64,000 bases of DNA from Prostheceraeus crozeri. Taxonomy: Eukaryota > Platyhelminthes > Polycladida > Euryleptidae. The DNA is taken from contig CAJQUW010012516.1 in the NCBI GenBank assembly GCA_907163375.1, positions 186,001 to 250,000 of the forward strand, written 5' to 3'. Below the pieces are notes generated by a model. It was not told where the DNA came from. It saw only the letters and a list, made by a program, of their open reading frames with translations, and searched no databases. A program made the position numbers and the translations under genes. How positions within the stretch are numbered: position 1 is the stretch's first letter; each line of letters opens with the position of its first letter. Positions 12,985 through 23,652 of this stretch are shown piece after piece.

Positions 12985-13430
12985 TACTTACTTTCTTCTT
13001 GCTTTCTCGTTTTAGTCTCTTCTTCCCTGTTCCGTGGCTGGACGAAGCTACGATGACCCCTTACCATTTCAAACGATCAAGAGCAATCTCTTCCGACACC
13101 TCTAGGGTCTCTTGGTCTTCTTGGATACAGGCTGGACAAGTCACAGGTCTTCCGGTGGTCGGCGACCATCGACTGACAAGTGGTACACTTCACCGATGAT
13201 GTCATCTGTGGCTATTTTCACATGACCAGACCAGAGTTGACGTCCTTGTCTTGAATTTCGAGCAAGCTACAACATCTCACTACCTCTTTGCTTGAAGCGT
13301 TATCTTTTAACCTGACCTTTGCCTTGTACCTCATCATTCTTCCGTCAGCACTTCTCAGAAGTTCGGCCAGCTTCAGGCTGAATGGCCATATTACCGCGCC
13401 ATAGATGAGGACTGATCTTACACACATATC
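12985..13430 (-). pseudogene. LINE reverse-transcriptase 3' end fragment
   Basis: The minus-strand frame at 13218-13427 reads VRSVLIYGAVIWPFSLK, then LLRSADGRMMRYKAKVRL, then SSKEVVRCCSLLEIQ. This is the conserved tract after the RT domain of many LINEs (LLYGAETW...RMLRYM...RCGL...RLRWFGHV). Downstream, in other frames, GHVKI and a basic RRP..R tract of the same C-terminus can be followed to about 12985, so the piece carries frameshifts and stops. It is a 5'-truncated dead copy, the usual fate of LINE insertions. I could not decide the clade. Confidence 0.75.
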
Positions 13431-14107
13431 ATGCAGTGCACTTTAATAGAATGCCTTTGTTGGTAAGAAGACTGGCCAACTATCTTCACCTCGTCCACGA
13501 ATCGGCGATGCGAGTTCGAATCGCTCCTTTTGCATTTGCCTCTGAGTCCACGACATTCATATGAGAGATGGTAACCGACCGAGGTAATTAATGCAAGACC
13601 CAGACCTGCCCGGCTTCAGGCCAATGTAATGCAGGACTGAGTTCTGTTTCAAGTCGTCTTAAAGTCAATTTAACATAGGATTCAAACCAGTTTAAAGCTC
13701 GTCGCAGAGTTTTAACTTGTTTGAAGCCATCTTCCGGCCGATTGAATGAAAGGTTGCGGTTACTTTACTTCAAGATTCCGCGACGATTTCAAGGCAGTCA
13801 TAATGTGAAGTTCAATTATACTTATGAGGATACTAAATGCATAATAATGACCATCAATCATATTCCATTAAACTACTGGGGAAAGTTCTGCATCTATAAA
13901 ATGTTTTTTATAAGTTTTTTATATTTTTTTCGATGAAATTTGCGTGAAGCAGTTTCAATACATGTTTCTGTTGTACAATTGCATATTCCATCTCAATATC
14001 ACAGAGAAATACAATTTTATGTGAAGCTCGATCCGAAAATAATAGCTAACCCTTTCATGAAATTATCAGCACAGAGCTATCTCATAAATCAAATTTAGCT
14101 TAATGGG
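13431..14107. other. Unannotated spacer
   Basis: Between two LINE fragments of opposite orientation. It may contain unrecognised upstream remains of the 14.1-15.2 kb LINE; no motif was identified. Confidence 0.35.
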
Positions 14108-15170
14108 ATGTTCAGTCCAAAGAAGTTGTATAATTACAACAGAAGTGTATCATATAGACTGCCAATACAGCTCACTACGATCGAACTGTCGCAGTTGTTG
14201 CATTTGCTGGTGTTCCGCAAGGCTCCCTTTTATCGCCGTGTAATTTTTTCATCCATATGTCATTATTGCAAGTGTAGCATTCAACATCAAGACAACATTG
14301 GTTGTTTTTGTTCCAGTGGAACAATTTTCTGCTACTGAGCATGTACTTTAAGATGAAATCTGAATGTTAAGACTTGGAACTGTGAACATGGACTGCAAAT
14401 AAATAGTAGAAAGTGCGATGCTATGATTATCAAAAAAGGAAATCTCTCCTTACGCCATCCTTACGACAAGGAAGTAGACAACGAGATTAAGATTCTTAGA
14501 TACATTTACAGTAGTGATCTCAAGCGGACTCTCCATACAGATATGATTGTTCGAAGAGCTGGTAGCAGAATCTACATTTTGAAGAAATTGATGAACAACT
14601 TACCTGTGCCATGTCTGATATCTTTTTATAATGATCTCATCTTGAATTTGCTTGAGTATTGTTTACCGATATTTATTGGTATGAGTGTCGCAGATCAGGA
14701 TAAACTAGAGAATGTTCGTCGACGGTGTCCCCGGATCGTTTGCGAAGATGACTGCCAATTTTCAAATTTCATTCCATTATGACTACGATGTTATGGCCGT
14801 GGTCTTAATAAAGTTCTACACCAGCTCGAAAACAATGACAAAATCCTTCATCTTTACCCAAAACGATATCAACGCTCCAGAAACTTTGAGCTTCCACTGT
14901 CTCGCACCAACAGAGGACACAATTCATTTATTCCATTTATTGCAAGGTACAGTAATTCTTTGTGTTGAAATATGACTTGCACGCATTTGCTTACTTCATT
15001 AATTTACTTTCTGCTCCTGTGTATACAATTGCGACTCAACATACCTTGAACAACATACTTTATTCATACATTGATGGCTTACAAGATTCTGGAGTACTAC
15101 TATTCTGTGCACAACCTATTTTGGATCTCTATATTATAATAAAAACACTTTTATATTGTTTCTAAACCTT
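14108..15170 (+). pseudogene. CR1-like LINE reverse-transcriptase fragment
   Basis: The plus strand at 14209-14238 encodes GVPQGSLLSP, the RT domain motif before the YxDD palm. The frame at 14423-14782 then reads SSDLKRTLHTDMIVRRAGSRIYILKKL and LISFYNDLILNLLEYCLPI, matching the thumb and post-RT region of CR1/Jockey-type LINEs. The C-terminal signature SFIPFIARYSNSL can be read in another frame near 14920-14960. The palm YADD region between 14238 and 14423 is degraded, and several frame changes separate the pieces, so this is a dead, 5'-truncated copy. An AT-rich tail follows to about 15170. Confidence 0.75.
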
Positions 15171-15852
15171 TTCTCTTGTGCAGGCATGTGTGATCATTCA
15201 TTCACTTGTTTGTCACTGCAATGATGATACATGAAAGCATTTTGTAATCAAATTTTATCAATGTTCATATCCAATAAAGAACGTAGCAACCGGGTCATAG
15301 GTCTACTCAGTTTCCAAATTGATGATAAGCTAATAAGCGTAAAGTATGAGTGCAGCCTAATTTGCAAATATAAAATATCCAAGTCGAACATCCGAAATGT
15401 AGAATAAGTCTAATAAAATGAGAATTATAAATAGCTGCAATTATTTGATTGTTGTGCTCGAATTAATCCAGTTAATTTTTGATAACTTCTGCTCAGTACA
15501 ACAATTAACAAAAGAAATAAACTCAAACGCTCGCCGGCCTGAACCGGCCTAAAATCAAGACGGCCGGCCGATTGAAACGGCTTCCATCTCTGATGTAAGT
15601 AGAACCCAAATGTCGTTTTTCTACTTTGTATGGTGTACCAGTTTCGGTGAAAAGAAACCTGTTCACCTTGGGTTAACCATCATTACGGTTTCCTCTCAGT
15701 CTCTGACTTTCTCAAACATTCATTCACTCACTTTTGATTATCTGCTTCTCTAACCAATCACGTGTCCGCATTAGCTTAAACCGATGGAATGAAATGTACA
15801 TCAATCCTTTACTATCTTTTCCCATGATTGTGATCCTCGCTGAGTGACATTC
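15171..15852. other. Upstream region of the membrane-protein gene
   Basis: No gene motif is clear. A GGCCGG-rich patch at 15530-15595 resembles one end of a hAT element (inverted CAGAGATGGAAGCCG), but no partner end was found. Promoter elements of the downstream gene, or an upstream exon, could lie here. Confidence 0.35.
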
Positions 15853-16719
15853 ATGCAGTTGTATCTCTGTTCGCTTACGTTTCCGATCCTACCTCTGATA
15901 CTTCGAATTGTTTTCGCAGGGCAGGGTCAATGGTGCCCTTGGACTTTCGATGATTGCAAGCCTGATGAATATCGTGCACGCTGTGTGGCTTGGGAGGTGC
16001 AACCTTGCGTGTGCAACTCTTGGAATGATTCTCGAATCAATCGGTATCCTCCATATTATAGTGACTGTGGGCCCCGGCAGCGTACTCGTCGAATGTGGCA
16101 CAAAACGTGGATGAATTATTGTACAGATGGTCCTCCACCTTGCAGAATAAAAGCTCGAATGTGTGACTGGAGTCATTGGACAAGTCCCAGCGCTTCATGT
16201 GGCATGGTCACCATCAGTCGACGAAGGGATCCATGTTGTCATCCTACAAACTCCGGAGAGATTAAACCTAGGCGCAAGTGTCATGCAGCCGATGGAGCAG
16301 ATTCCATGGAGGAAATGCGCTGGTTGGAGCCTTGCCCACATCCTATAACGACCACAACGCGTGTAACTGCACATCAGATAGCTCCTTCCACTTGGCCTTC
16401 GCACGCAAGCGCCCCTACAACCCGACAATTGATGGATGGTGAAGGCCCAGTCCTTGTCGCCGCTTTAGCAACACTTTTAGTTTTTCTTCTCATTCTAACT
16501 ATAGTGTTTCTCATTATCCTTCGCCTACGATGTCGTACAGAAGACCCTACTGAAGTGACAGAACCTGTTGAAAATGCACCTACATGTAGTCAAGTGATGA
16601 GGTCAGTAGAAACTACACGATGCTCAGTTTCACCTCCAACTTATGACATGGCTATACGAATAAATCGTTCACCGTTAATGAAACGAAGCATTGAAGAAGA
16701 ATTCTCCATTCGATTGTGA
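15853..16719 (+). CDS. Cysteine-rich single-pass membrane protein with PPxY tail
   Basis: This is a 288-codon open frame from the ATG at 15853 to the TGA at 16717. Counting from that ATG, residues 1-22 form a hydrophobic leader with a good signal-peptidase site (VFA|GQG). Residues 25-165 are rich in Cys, Trp and Arg, with tracts such as CDWSHWTSPSASCG and SRRRDPCC that recall thrombospondin type-1 repeats (W..W..C..CG...R.R.C). A Thr/Pro stalk follows, then a 25-residue membrane segment (about 200-224) starting GPVLVAALATLLVFLL and stopped by RLRCR. The cytosolic tail has PPTY, a WW-domain ligand as used by Nedd4-type ligases. Alternatively TTGTTTTCGCAG at 15908-15919 is a splice acceptor and only 15920 onward is exonic. 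The TSR assignment is tentative. Expected location: secretory pathway and plasma membrane. Confidence 0.6.
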   Translation: MQLYLCSLTFPILPLILRIVFAGQGQWCPWTFDDCKPDEYRARCVAWEVQPCVCNSWNDSRINRYPPYYSDCGPRQRTRRMWHKTWMNYCTDGPPPCRIKARMCDWSHWTSPSASCGMVTISRRRDPCCHPTNSGEIKPRRKCHAADGADSMEEMRWLEPCPHPITTTTRVTAHQIAPSTWPSHASAPTTRQLMDGEGPVLVAALATLLVFLLILTIVFLIILRLRCRTEDPTEVTEPVENAPTCSQVMRSVETTRCSVSPPTYDMAIRINRSPLMKRSIEEEFSIRL

Positions 16720-17823
16720 AATCGGTTTTTTTCCAGTATTATCCGTTTTCTTGTTACACTATATAAAAAAGAAGTACATATTTTTACCGAAATGACTGAC
16801 AAAGTTCTGAAGGAAGTGATAAAAAATATTGTGCGCTCAAACAGTTACAGACTTTGATTTTTTTACTTTACATTGTGAATTAGTAATATTCATTGACATC
16901 ATTATGTTTATTAACATCACAATATTCATAATTATGCATCATATCTATGGAAGGCATGACTGGATAATAGAAAGCCGTACATTAACATTCCTTTGTCCGT
17001 TGTCTTTCTCAATATTGATGGTCTTGCCCCAGGGACTCATGTCATTGCTCAAAGTATTGACTGATCCGATAGTCCGTTGAGACTAGAGAAATGTAATTAA
17101 AACGTGGTAACCTGAATTTTGTCTTCCGTCAATTTCATTTTCCTTTGCTCCGTCTTAGTTCAGTTTATGACATCAAAGCATGAGTATTAACAGACAGCCT
17201 CTCTACGATATTGCCAAGGAAAAGGTTGCGACGACTTAATTTCAAATAAACAATACGATGGAGGCATAAATGTTTCATATCGAATTCCTAAAGTGAAGTA
17301 TTAGGATCTTCTTGTTTAGTTGTCATCCTTAACGTGAGTGTGAAAACGTCATATGATAGCTACCATAGCTATAACTGCAATATTTATGCACCTGACAGTT
17401 TTCGATGCATTTGGTTCGCTTCATTCAGTCGCTATTTATGTTCCATGTGATGTCGACCAGTCATTTTTCATTGCGAAGTGTTTACATTTTTCCAGCAAGA
17501 TCAGATTCCATGACTTTGTAGATAATTACAAGTACATTGCCATAATTAATTGCTGAAGTGCTGAGTGCTGTATTTTGATTTATTCAGACAAGTCGAATCG
17601 GAGTAAAAAGAAGTAACATCAATGTTCTAATGCATGCATTTCCTTTTCATTCATTAGCTCAAATAACCGAGTACCAGGGAATCTGTAAAATAAACTTTGT
17701 CAGGGATGGAGGTGAATTAGGCTATTTTTCGATCAATTATATATTGATCATATATATTGAATCAAATATGTGTACGAACGTGTATGAAAATTTTCCTCTG
17801 AGCCAAGATGAGACGAAAATATA
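16720..17823. other. 3' flank of the membrane-protein gene
   Basis: AT-rich DNA. The first convincing polyadenylation hexamer I noticed is AATAAA at 17245-17250, so a 3' UTR of about 530 bases is possible. No further gene was recognised. Confidence 0.35.
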
Positions 17824-18322
17824 GAGTGGCCCAGAAATAACCGAGCCCAAATGCTTAAGCGAAAATTTACAATAAAACGGGATTACAGATAACTACAGCA
17901 AATGTTCAAAATGCAAACTGCGATGTGCGATACAGTTATGACTCTCCGCAAAAATGAAGTCTGTAGCACTGAAGCCTGGGGATCTTGCAGGCCATTCCAC
18001 TGGACGGCGCGGTCCTTCCATTTACTCGGAAAATGATCAAGTCACTTTCAGAAATTCAGGAATTAGCCTTAATGGGCAAGGTCTCCATCGTGTTGGAAGT
18101 AATAATGAATACAATTTTCACGCTCAGACAACAAAGACTTAAACTTTTCACTCATCCTTGTCGGTATCACTTGGATATCACTGCCTTTTCAAATATAAAT
18201 GGACCAATTAATCCAGACCTCTAAATAACACCCAAAACAGTTCCACCAGGGCCAGTGAAATTGAGTTGATGTAGCTATATCTTCTGCAGCTTCAACTAGG
18301 GCTTGGTTACTTCTGGGCCACT
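17824..18322 (-). mobile_element. Deleted mariner-type (Tc1/mariner superfamily) relic
   Basis: The ends are inverted: AGTGGCCCAGAAATAACC on the left and, on the other strand, AGTGGCCCAGAAGTAACC on the right, each next to a TA. On the minus strand broken pieces of a DDE transposase can be read: SGLIGPFIFEKAV, then FQHDGDLAH, then WPARSPGFSATDF, which correspond to the mariner tracts I/VGP.FFE, QQDGA.AH and WP.RSPDL...DFF. Length (about 500 bases), internal deletion and several stops show a dead copy. Confidence 0.75.
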
Positions 18323-19476
18323 AGGTATCGTATATTAGCGCCGGTTGATTTCAAAATTTTGATTTCGTCGGTATTGGCTAATGATTTAAGAAAATCGCGT
18401 TTTCGGTCTCTTGAAGTGCTCATTTCACTGCATGTATGCATGAAAGTCTGTGCTGTTTTATGTTGCTTTGTTATGTATGTGAGATGCAAAATGTTTGGTC
18501 AAATTTTGTTCTTTGGTATACCCATGATCAAGATTCAGTTTTGTGTGGACCCAAGATCGAGGACCAAGAGTAATGTTGGATTGTGTTTTGGGTACACTCC
18601 AAGATTAGTAACAGCAAAAATGGTCACATTTAAGTGAATTATTTGTTGGCCACAATATTTATTCTTAAGTGCAGACTTAAGCACTGATGTTCAATTCTAG
18701 CCCTATGAAGACGAAATTCCTATTGATTTCTGCATCCATCAGCGGACAGTAATGCTGCAGTTGTCATTATAGTCTACTGAATTTACATTACAATTGCACT
18801 GAATTAATAACTGCATTATTGTCCAGAGGAAACACTACGTCAAGCTTGCATGAAATTTCTTTAGTAATCAGGCTTTTATGGTTGGAATTACAGTATAAGA
18901 TATTCATATCTACATGTAAGATAGAATTCATCTACATTGTGTTAGAATGCCAATAATATCCACTTGTATCAGACGTAAATAATTTTTTTTTAACTTTTTG
19001 CATTTAAGCTCTCTAAAAGTGGATGTTATTCCTATATTATCACGCTTCCGTGCATCCAGAATACCTTGGTTTCTATACAAGACAATAAGTCTAGAGTGCT
19101 TGCACTAATACTACAAGCAGTGCAGTTGATTGCAATTGTCCTAAGTGGTCGGTGTTCGTCTTTCCATAAGACATCTTTCCAAATAGAATGACAGCAATAA
19201 TTACAGGCAAAGAACATCTACGGAAAATTATCAATCAGAGCTGAAATCTCAACAGCATGTCTCACTGCATTGCGACTTATTCAGTGACGACAAGGCATGG
19301 CTGGTTTCGACGCTGACTGAACATAGCATCAGCATACGACTAGTTTCTTCGAATTACCAATGCTTGTATTTGCGGCTTTCTTCCTATGGTTGCATGAAGG
19401 CAGGGCTCACACAAAGCTTGAGAGTGATGAGTCATGACATCACTCGATCGTCTACGGCACAGTGAAAAAATAGCTG
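18323..19476. other. Unannotated spacer
   Basis: No supported gene. The word ACCCAAGAT, common between 19.8 and 22.5 kb, first appears near 18550. Confidence 0.35.
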
Positions 19477-19693
19477 TTCCTTGTTTATACTCGGAAGCAC
19501 ATTCGGCGACACCCCGCTTCTCCATGTGGCCGAGTTTTAGCTATCCCACTCTCATTCTTCCGCGCTGAGTGTTGAGCAAGAATGCAGAGTATACCTATTT
19601 TTAAAGTCTTAGGTTTGACCCGACTTAGATTTGAACCCAGATCTTCTGGACGCAAATGGAACACTCTACCATAAGGCCAGTGCGCCGGTAGCC
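19477..19693 (-). repeat. tRNA-derived SINE, copy 2
   Basis: Aligns over its whole length with 7480-7687. Read on the minus strand, the head has an A-box-like CCGGCGCACTGG and the B box GGTTCAAATC, then the shared body. It differs from copy 1 at many positions and by small indels, so the two are independent old insertions. Confidence 0.7.
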
Positions 19694-19996
19694 AGCATAG
19701 CGGCAACCCGAGACAGGAGCTCCTCTCCAGAATCTGACAGCCACTATTAGCGGTACGTGTACACAACTTGTAGGTTAAGCCTTCTATTTTTTTTGGAACA
19801 GGTTAAGTGTGATGCTTTTTATGTAATTTGGGTAGGTTGGCATGACCCAAGATTAAATACCCACGATCGAAAAATCAGAACCCAAGATTGTGAGATTATG
19901 CTATGTTTTATCCTGTTTGGTAGCTGTTTTCCCATTATATAAAATGATCAACAGATTTATTATTATATGGGTACTTATGGGTAATCTCCACCTCAC

Positions 19997-20509
19997 GTTT
20001 TCAAATTTGTCTAAAATCTGTAGAAATGAATCAATCGTCACAAAACTTTAGGTACACGCAAGTGAGGATATTTTCTACCCCTATGCCAAAATTTGTGCAA
20101 ATCGAACGAGTACGTTTTGAACTAAGGGCGTTAACTTGAAGTGTATCGATGTCTGCAGCTTGATCTGACTTCTTCTGACCTCATCATCTGAGCAGAAAGC
20201 ACTTGAGGTCATTTCGCGACAACTCGTGAAGTGATGATGACTAGGTTGTGGAAAGATTTCAAATAGCAGTGGATGAGACGAAGAGGGAGAGAGAACAAAT
20301 CACACATGAATAACAATGATGCGTCGAACAGACGAAGTCAGATCAGGCTGTTGACATCACTACACTTTACGTTATCGTCTCTAATGCAAAAAGTACTTGT
20401 CAGGTCTGCATAATTTTTTGGATGTGGGTAGAAAATATGCTTAAGTACGTTTACCTGAAGTTTGGTGACGATTGATTTATTTTTGCAGATTTTACACAAA
20501 TTTGAAAAC
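19997..20509. repeat. Foldback repeat, arms of about 190 bp
   Basis: The left arm 19997-20192 and the inverted right arm 20320-20509 share blocks such as TTTTCAAATTTGT and AATCAATCGTCAC and end on TGATCTGACTTC. A unique loop of about 130 bases separates them. No coding potential. It sits in a region enriched for CCCAAG words and may be part of a larger unrecognised element. Confidence 0.6.
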
Positions 20510-23307
20510 CCGGGCGGAAATAACCATACGTTTTTAGTCGTGCAGCTTTTAATTGAATATCGTATTTTGGGAGAATTCATTCTCTACATGTTCAAGTCCT
20601 ACAGTGTAGGTTAACTTACATGCGTTCTATAAGTATCTCTAAAAACTCAGGGTATGTCCATAGGTATGCTGGTAAAGCTACTTCTGATAATTGTACTTAA
20701 GTTCCTTTAAGTTTCATTTATTCACACCCTTCATGTCTAGGATTAATTTAATTATTTAGAAATTCTAAATGATTAGTGATGAATGTTGATGACTCAGAGA
20801 AATAGACAAATAGACTCAGAGAAACATAATAAAACAGAATAAATTTCTATGCACAATATTACATTCATCATACTAAATTGTGGTTTAATTCCGACAAGAA
20901 ATTCTCAGTACAATATCAAAACGTATTAAATGAAATTAGAAAATGGGCTTCGTTGTACTACCCAATATCTTGAGGACCCCTAGATCTTGGGTTCATAACC
21001 CAACATTGCCCAAGACCCAAGATTTTCATGAAACCCAAGATTCAATATCATTAAGCATTCCACTGTCTCTTGATAACTAGATTCCTTGTTATTTTAGCTC
21101 AATATAGATGATACATCAGTATGTACGACAACTTGTCATTTTCTTCTAATTTTCTTGATGCCGGTAATTGAGGTGCGATGTCTATTAGAGGGCGTTGTTT
21201 ATTAGAGGAATGCGGTGCTTGAAAAATTCGGTTTAATGAGTGAATGGCTTGCTCTCTCACGTAATACCGATCATACCTGTTTTTCGAGGTCGACCTTAGC
21301 CCATTAAAGGCTAGTGGCATATTCATAGGGCATTTCAACCCAAGGCTTTTGGGTCAGTGTTTGCAAGGCACGGAGGCCGAAAAGTAACCAAATGAAAGAG
21401 GAGATCAATGTGATTCTAATGGCATCACGCCTCTGACAAAAACACTGAAAAATCTTCATAAATTTTGAAAATACAATACAGTTCAGTGAATAATGGCCTT
21501 ATGTCGTTCTCGTAGCAGGGTAGACGGAATTTACTGAAAACTCCAAACAACGCCTTCCCAGAGCTATTTTTGCCTGCCTTCCTCAAGAGTTTTCCATTCT
21601 TTTTATCATTCTTCGCGATTTGCGCTCCACTTGTCTAATGAAATATTTAATCAAGATAAAAATGTTCAAGTTCATAGTTACACACCAAGGTTGGACCTTG
21701 CGTTTTGGGACAAACTTGGGTTTTGGGTCGACCTTGGGTGAGACAAAACGTGGGTGTTCAATTAAAGTTGCATACATATTAATCAAGTCATAAAATGTAT
21801 TTTCTTGATTTTAATCTAAGGAGAATTACATGAAAATAGTATAAAGTCAAAACTTTTTATCAAAATTCCACTCAATTCAGAGAATATTTCAAATATTAAA
21901 TACTTGAGGTTATTAGTTATTTCATTTTGTGGTTGACAAAACCGCACATTGAAATGTTGCTGTTAGGTTACATTTATTTTGTTACATTTGTGCATATTGA
22001 ATTTTTATACATTTCACATATTTGATATCTTCGCACCCTTAACCTGTCTCCAACAGCCGGCAGTTATACAAAAAAACGAATTTATTCCAATTTCGTTTTC
22101 TAACTACATGTATGTTTAACCATACACTTACTACGCAGCCATAATATTTATTAAGCCTGTTTATATTTCTAAATGATAAAATGAAAACTGTTGCTTTGTT
22201 ATAAGCAATGTGTGATTCAATCATAATTACATCAAAGATCTTCTATTAGTCAGTATATCAGTGTGCATGTAGGTTAAATTAAAGGAAAGCTTTATAACGC
22301 TGCAGTTATTGCCAATTACAGTTATTGCAATGAAAAATCGTTTCCCACTAATACCTCACTTCTCATGGGCCTAATAGGAATTTTGGCCTTTCGAAGAATC
22401 TTTATGTTAGCACAAATACAAAGAATGAACTCCGTTTACTTGATTCTACTCATTTACTGAAGCTTGGGCTTGGGTTTTGGGTTTTGATCCAAGTTTTGCC
22501 CAACCTTACACACAATGTCCTTGTTCACAGTATGCTGGTGCATGCATGGCACATCAACGGTGCATTACGATAAAGCAATGTTGCTGTTAATCGAATCATC
22601 ATTTGCCAGGATTTTCATTCTAAAACAATAGTGCAAGTTTATGACAATCTTTGAGAAAATGCATTTGATCGGCCCTTTAAATTCAGTCCTTGAAGTGTTC
22701 AAATCACAGCTTTAACATTTGCTTGAAGCATCATGGAACCTAGATGCACGCACAATCTGCCAAGGTCAATGTTTCCATCTCAGTGTGCATCCAAAGATTT
22801 GGGTGCTTTATAGTTTGCAAAGAGCTGAAGTTTCAATCTTGTGTAACACAGATGTAATATTTGCACATGCACAGCAAATGAAATGCGCATGTGCACTGTG
22901 CAACGTGTGTACAATGAAATTTATCAGAAATGATGCTTATGTAAAACAAAACAACACCTTGCTTTTTAGGGCGAACAAAATAACACTATAGAAATGATAA
23001 TTACTCGCATGTGTATATGGGAGGAGTCTTCAATAGTATTTGAAGCATTTCTTCAAAACATCTTCTTTGCTTTTTTACAGACATTCCCAAACAGTGACTT
23101 TCTACATAATATTTACTTATGCAAACTATAAATATTGCTTTTAGTAGCATGTTTCCATCTTTCGCAAAAGTTAGATGGAATTGATAGTCTCAAAGTGTAC
23201 ATTGATTTGCTATGTGCTCAGCACTTAGTCTACAAAATAGCATAAGACACTTTGCAATCTGGCATTGAACCCAGTCCTGCAAGTATGCGGCTGATTTTGT
23301 AACGAAA
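20510..23307. other. Region with scattered ACCCAAG/CTTGGGT words
   Basis: No gene was recognised. Clusters of ACCCAAGAT or its complement occur near 20970-21045, 21690-21750 and 22450-22510, as well as at 19845-19890 upstream. The outermost clusters, at 19833 (AGGTTGG...) and 22515 (...CCAACCTT), are weakly inverted to one another, so an old transposon of about 2.7 kb is possible but not shown. Confidence 0.3.
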
Positions 23308-23508
23308 GAGAAAAGACGTCTTCGGATATCATGCTTATTAATTTATTGAGCGATGTTTCGCTCATCGAGCTGAATCATGTTCAATTTAGTGCAACAATCA
23401 CTGCTGCGTTGTGCATGATTAAGTTCGGTGAACGAAACGTCGCAGAATAAAGTAATAAGCATGGTATCCGAAGACGTTTTTTCTCTAGCATGAGACACGA
23501 TTACAGCA
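23308..23508. repeat. Foldback of two Penelope-like termini
   Basis: Arms of about 75 bases (23308-23380 and inverted 23420-23508) share GAGAAAA.ACGTCTTCGGATA and CATGCTTATTA. Each arm also holds the string TGATT(A/C)AG, a short hairpin and CGAAAC, the same pattern found in the 3' region of the Penelope-like copies at 33.7 and 35.8 kb. I infer a head-to-head pair of Penelope-like element ends, reduced to the terminal part. Confidence 0.5.
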
Positions 23509-23652
23509 TGTTGTGTTGCACTAAATACATGTAAAATCAGGCCTCTGACATCTATTGAATAGCAGCATAGAAGTCAAATTTATTCCATTTGTTCAAGTTA
23601 CATTAGTAGAAGCATAGAAATTGATAACAGTAAAACCTGTAGAATGGAATTA

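Noticed and set aside
14962-15165. 67-codon frame after the LINE fragment
   Set aside because: Lies in the degraded 3' tail of the LINE; hydrophobic by chance AT-rich composition.
15530-15595. GGCCGG-rich patch resembling one end of a hAT element
   Set aside because: Only one end (inverted CAGAGATGGAAGCCG) is visible; no partner or target duplication was found.
15889-16428. Antisense and alternative-frame ORFs of 61-95 codons over the membrane-protein gene
   Set aside because: They overlap the better-supported plus frame, which has a signal peptide, membrane segment and balanced composition.
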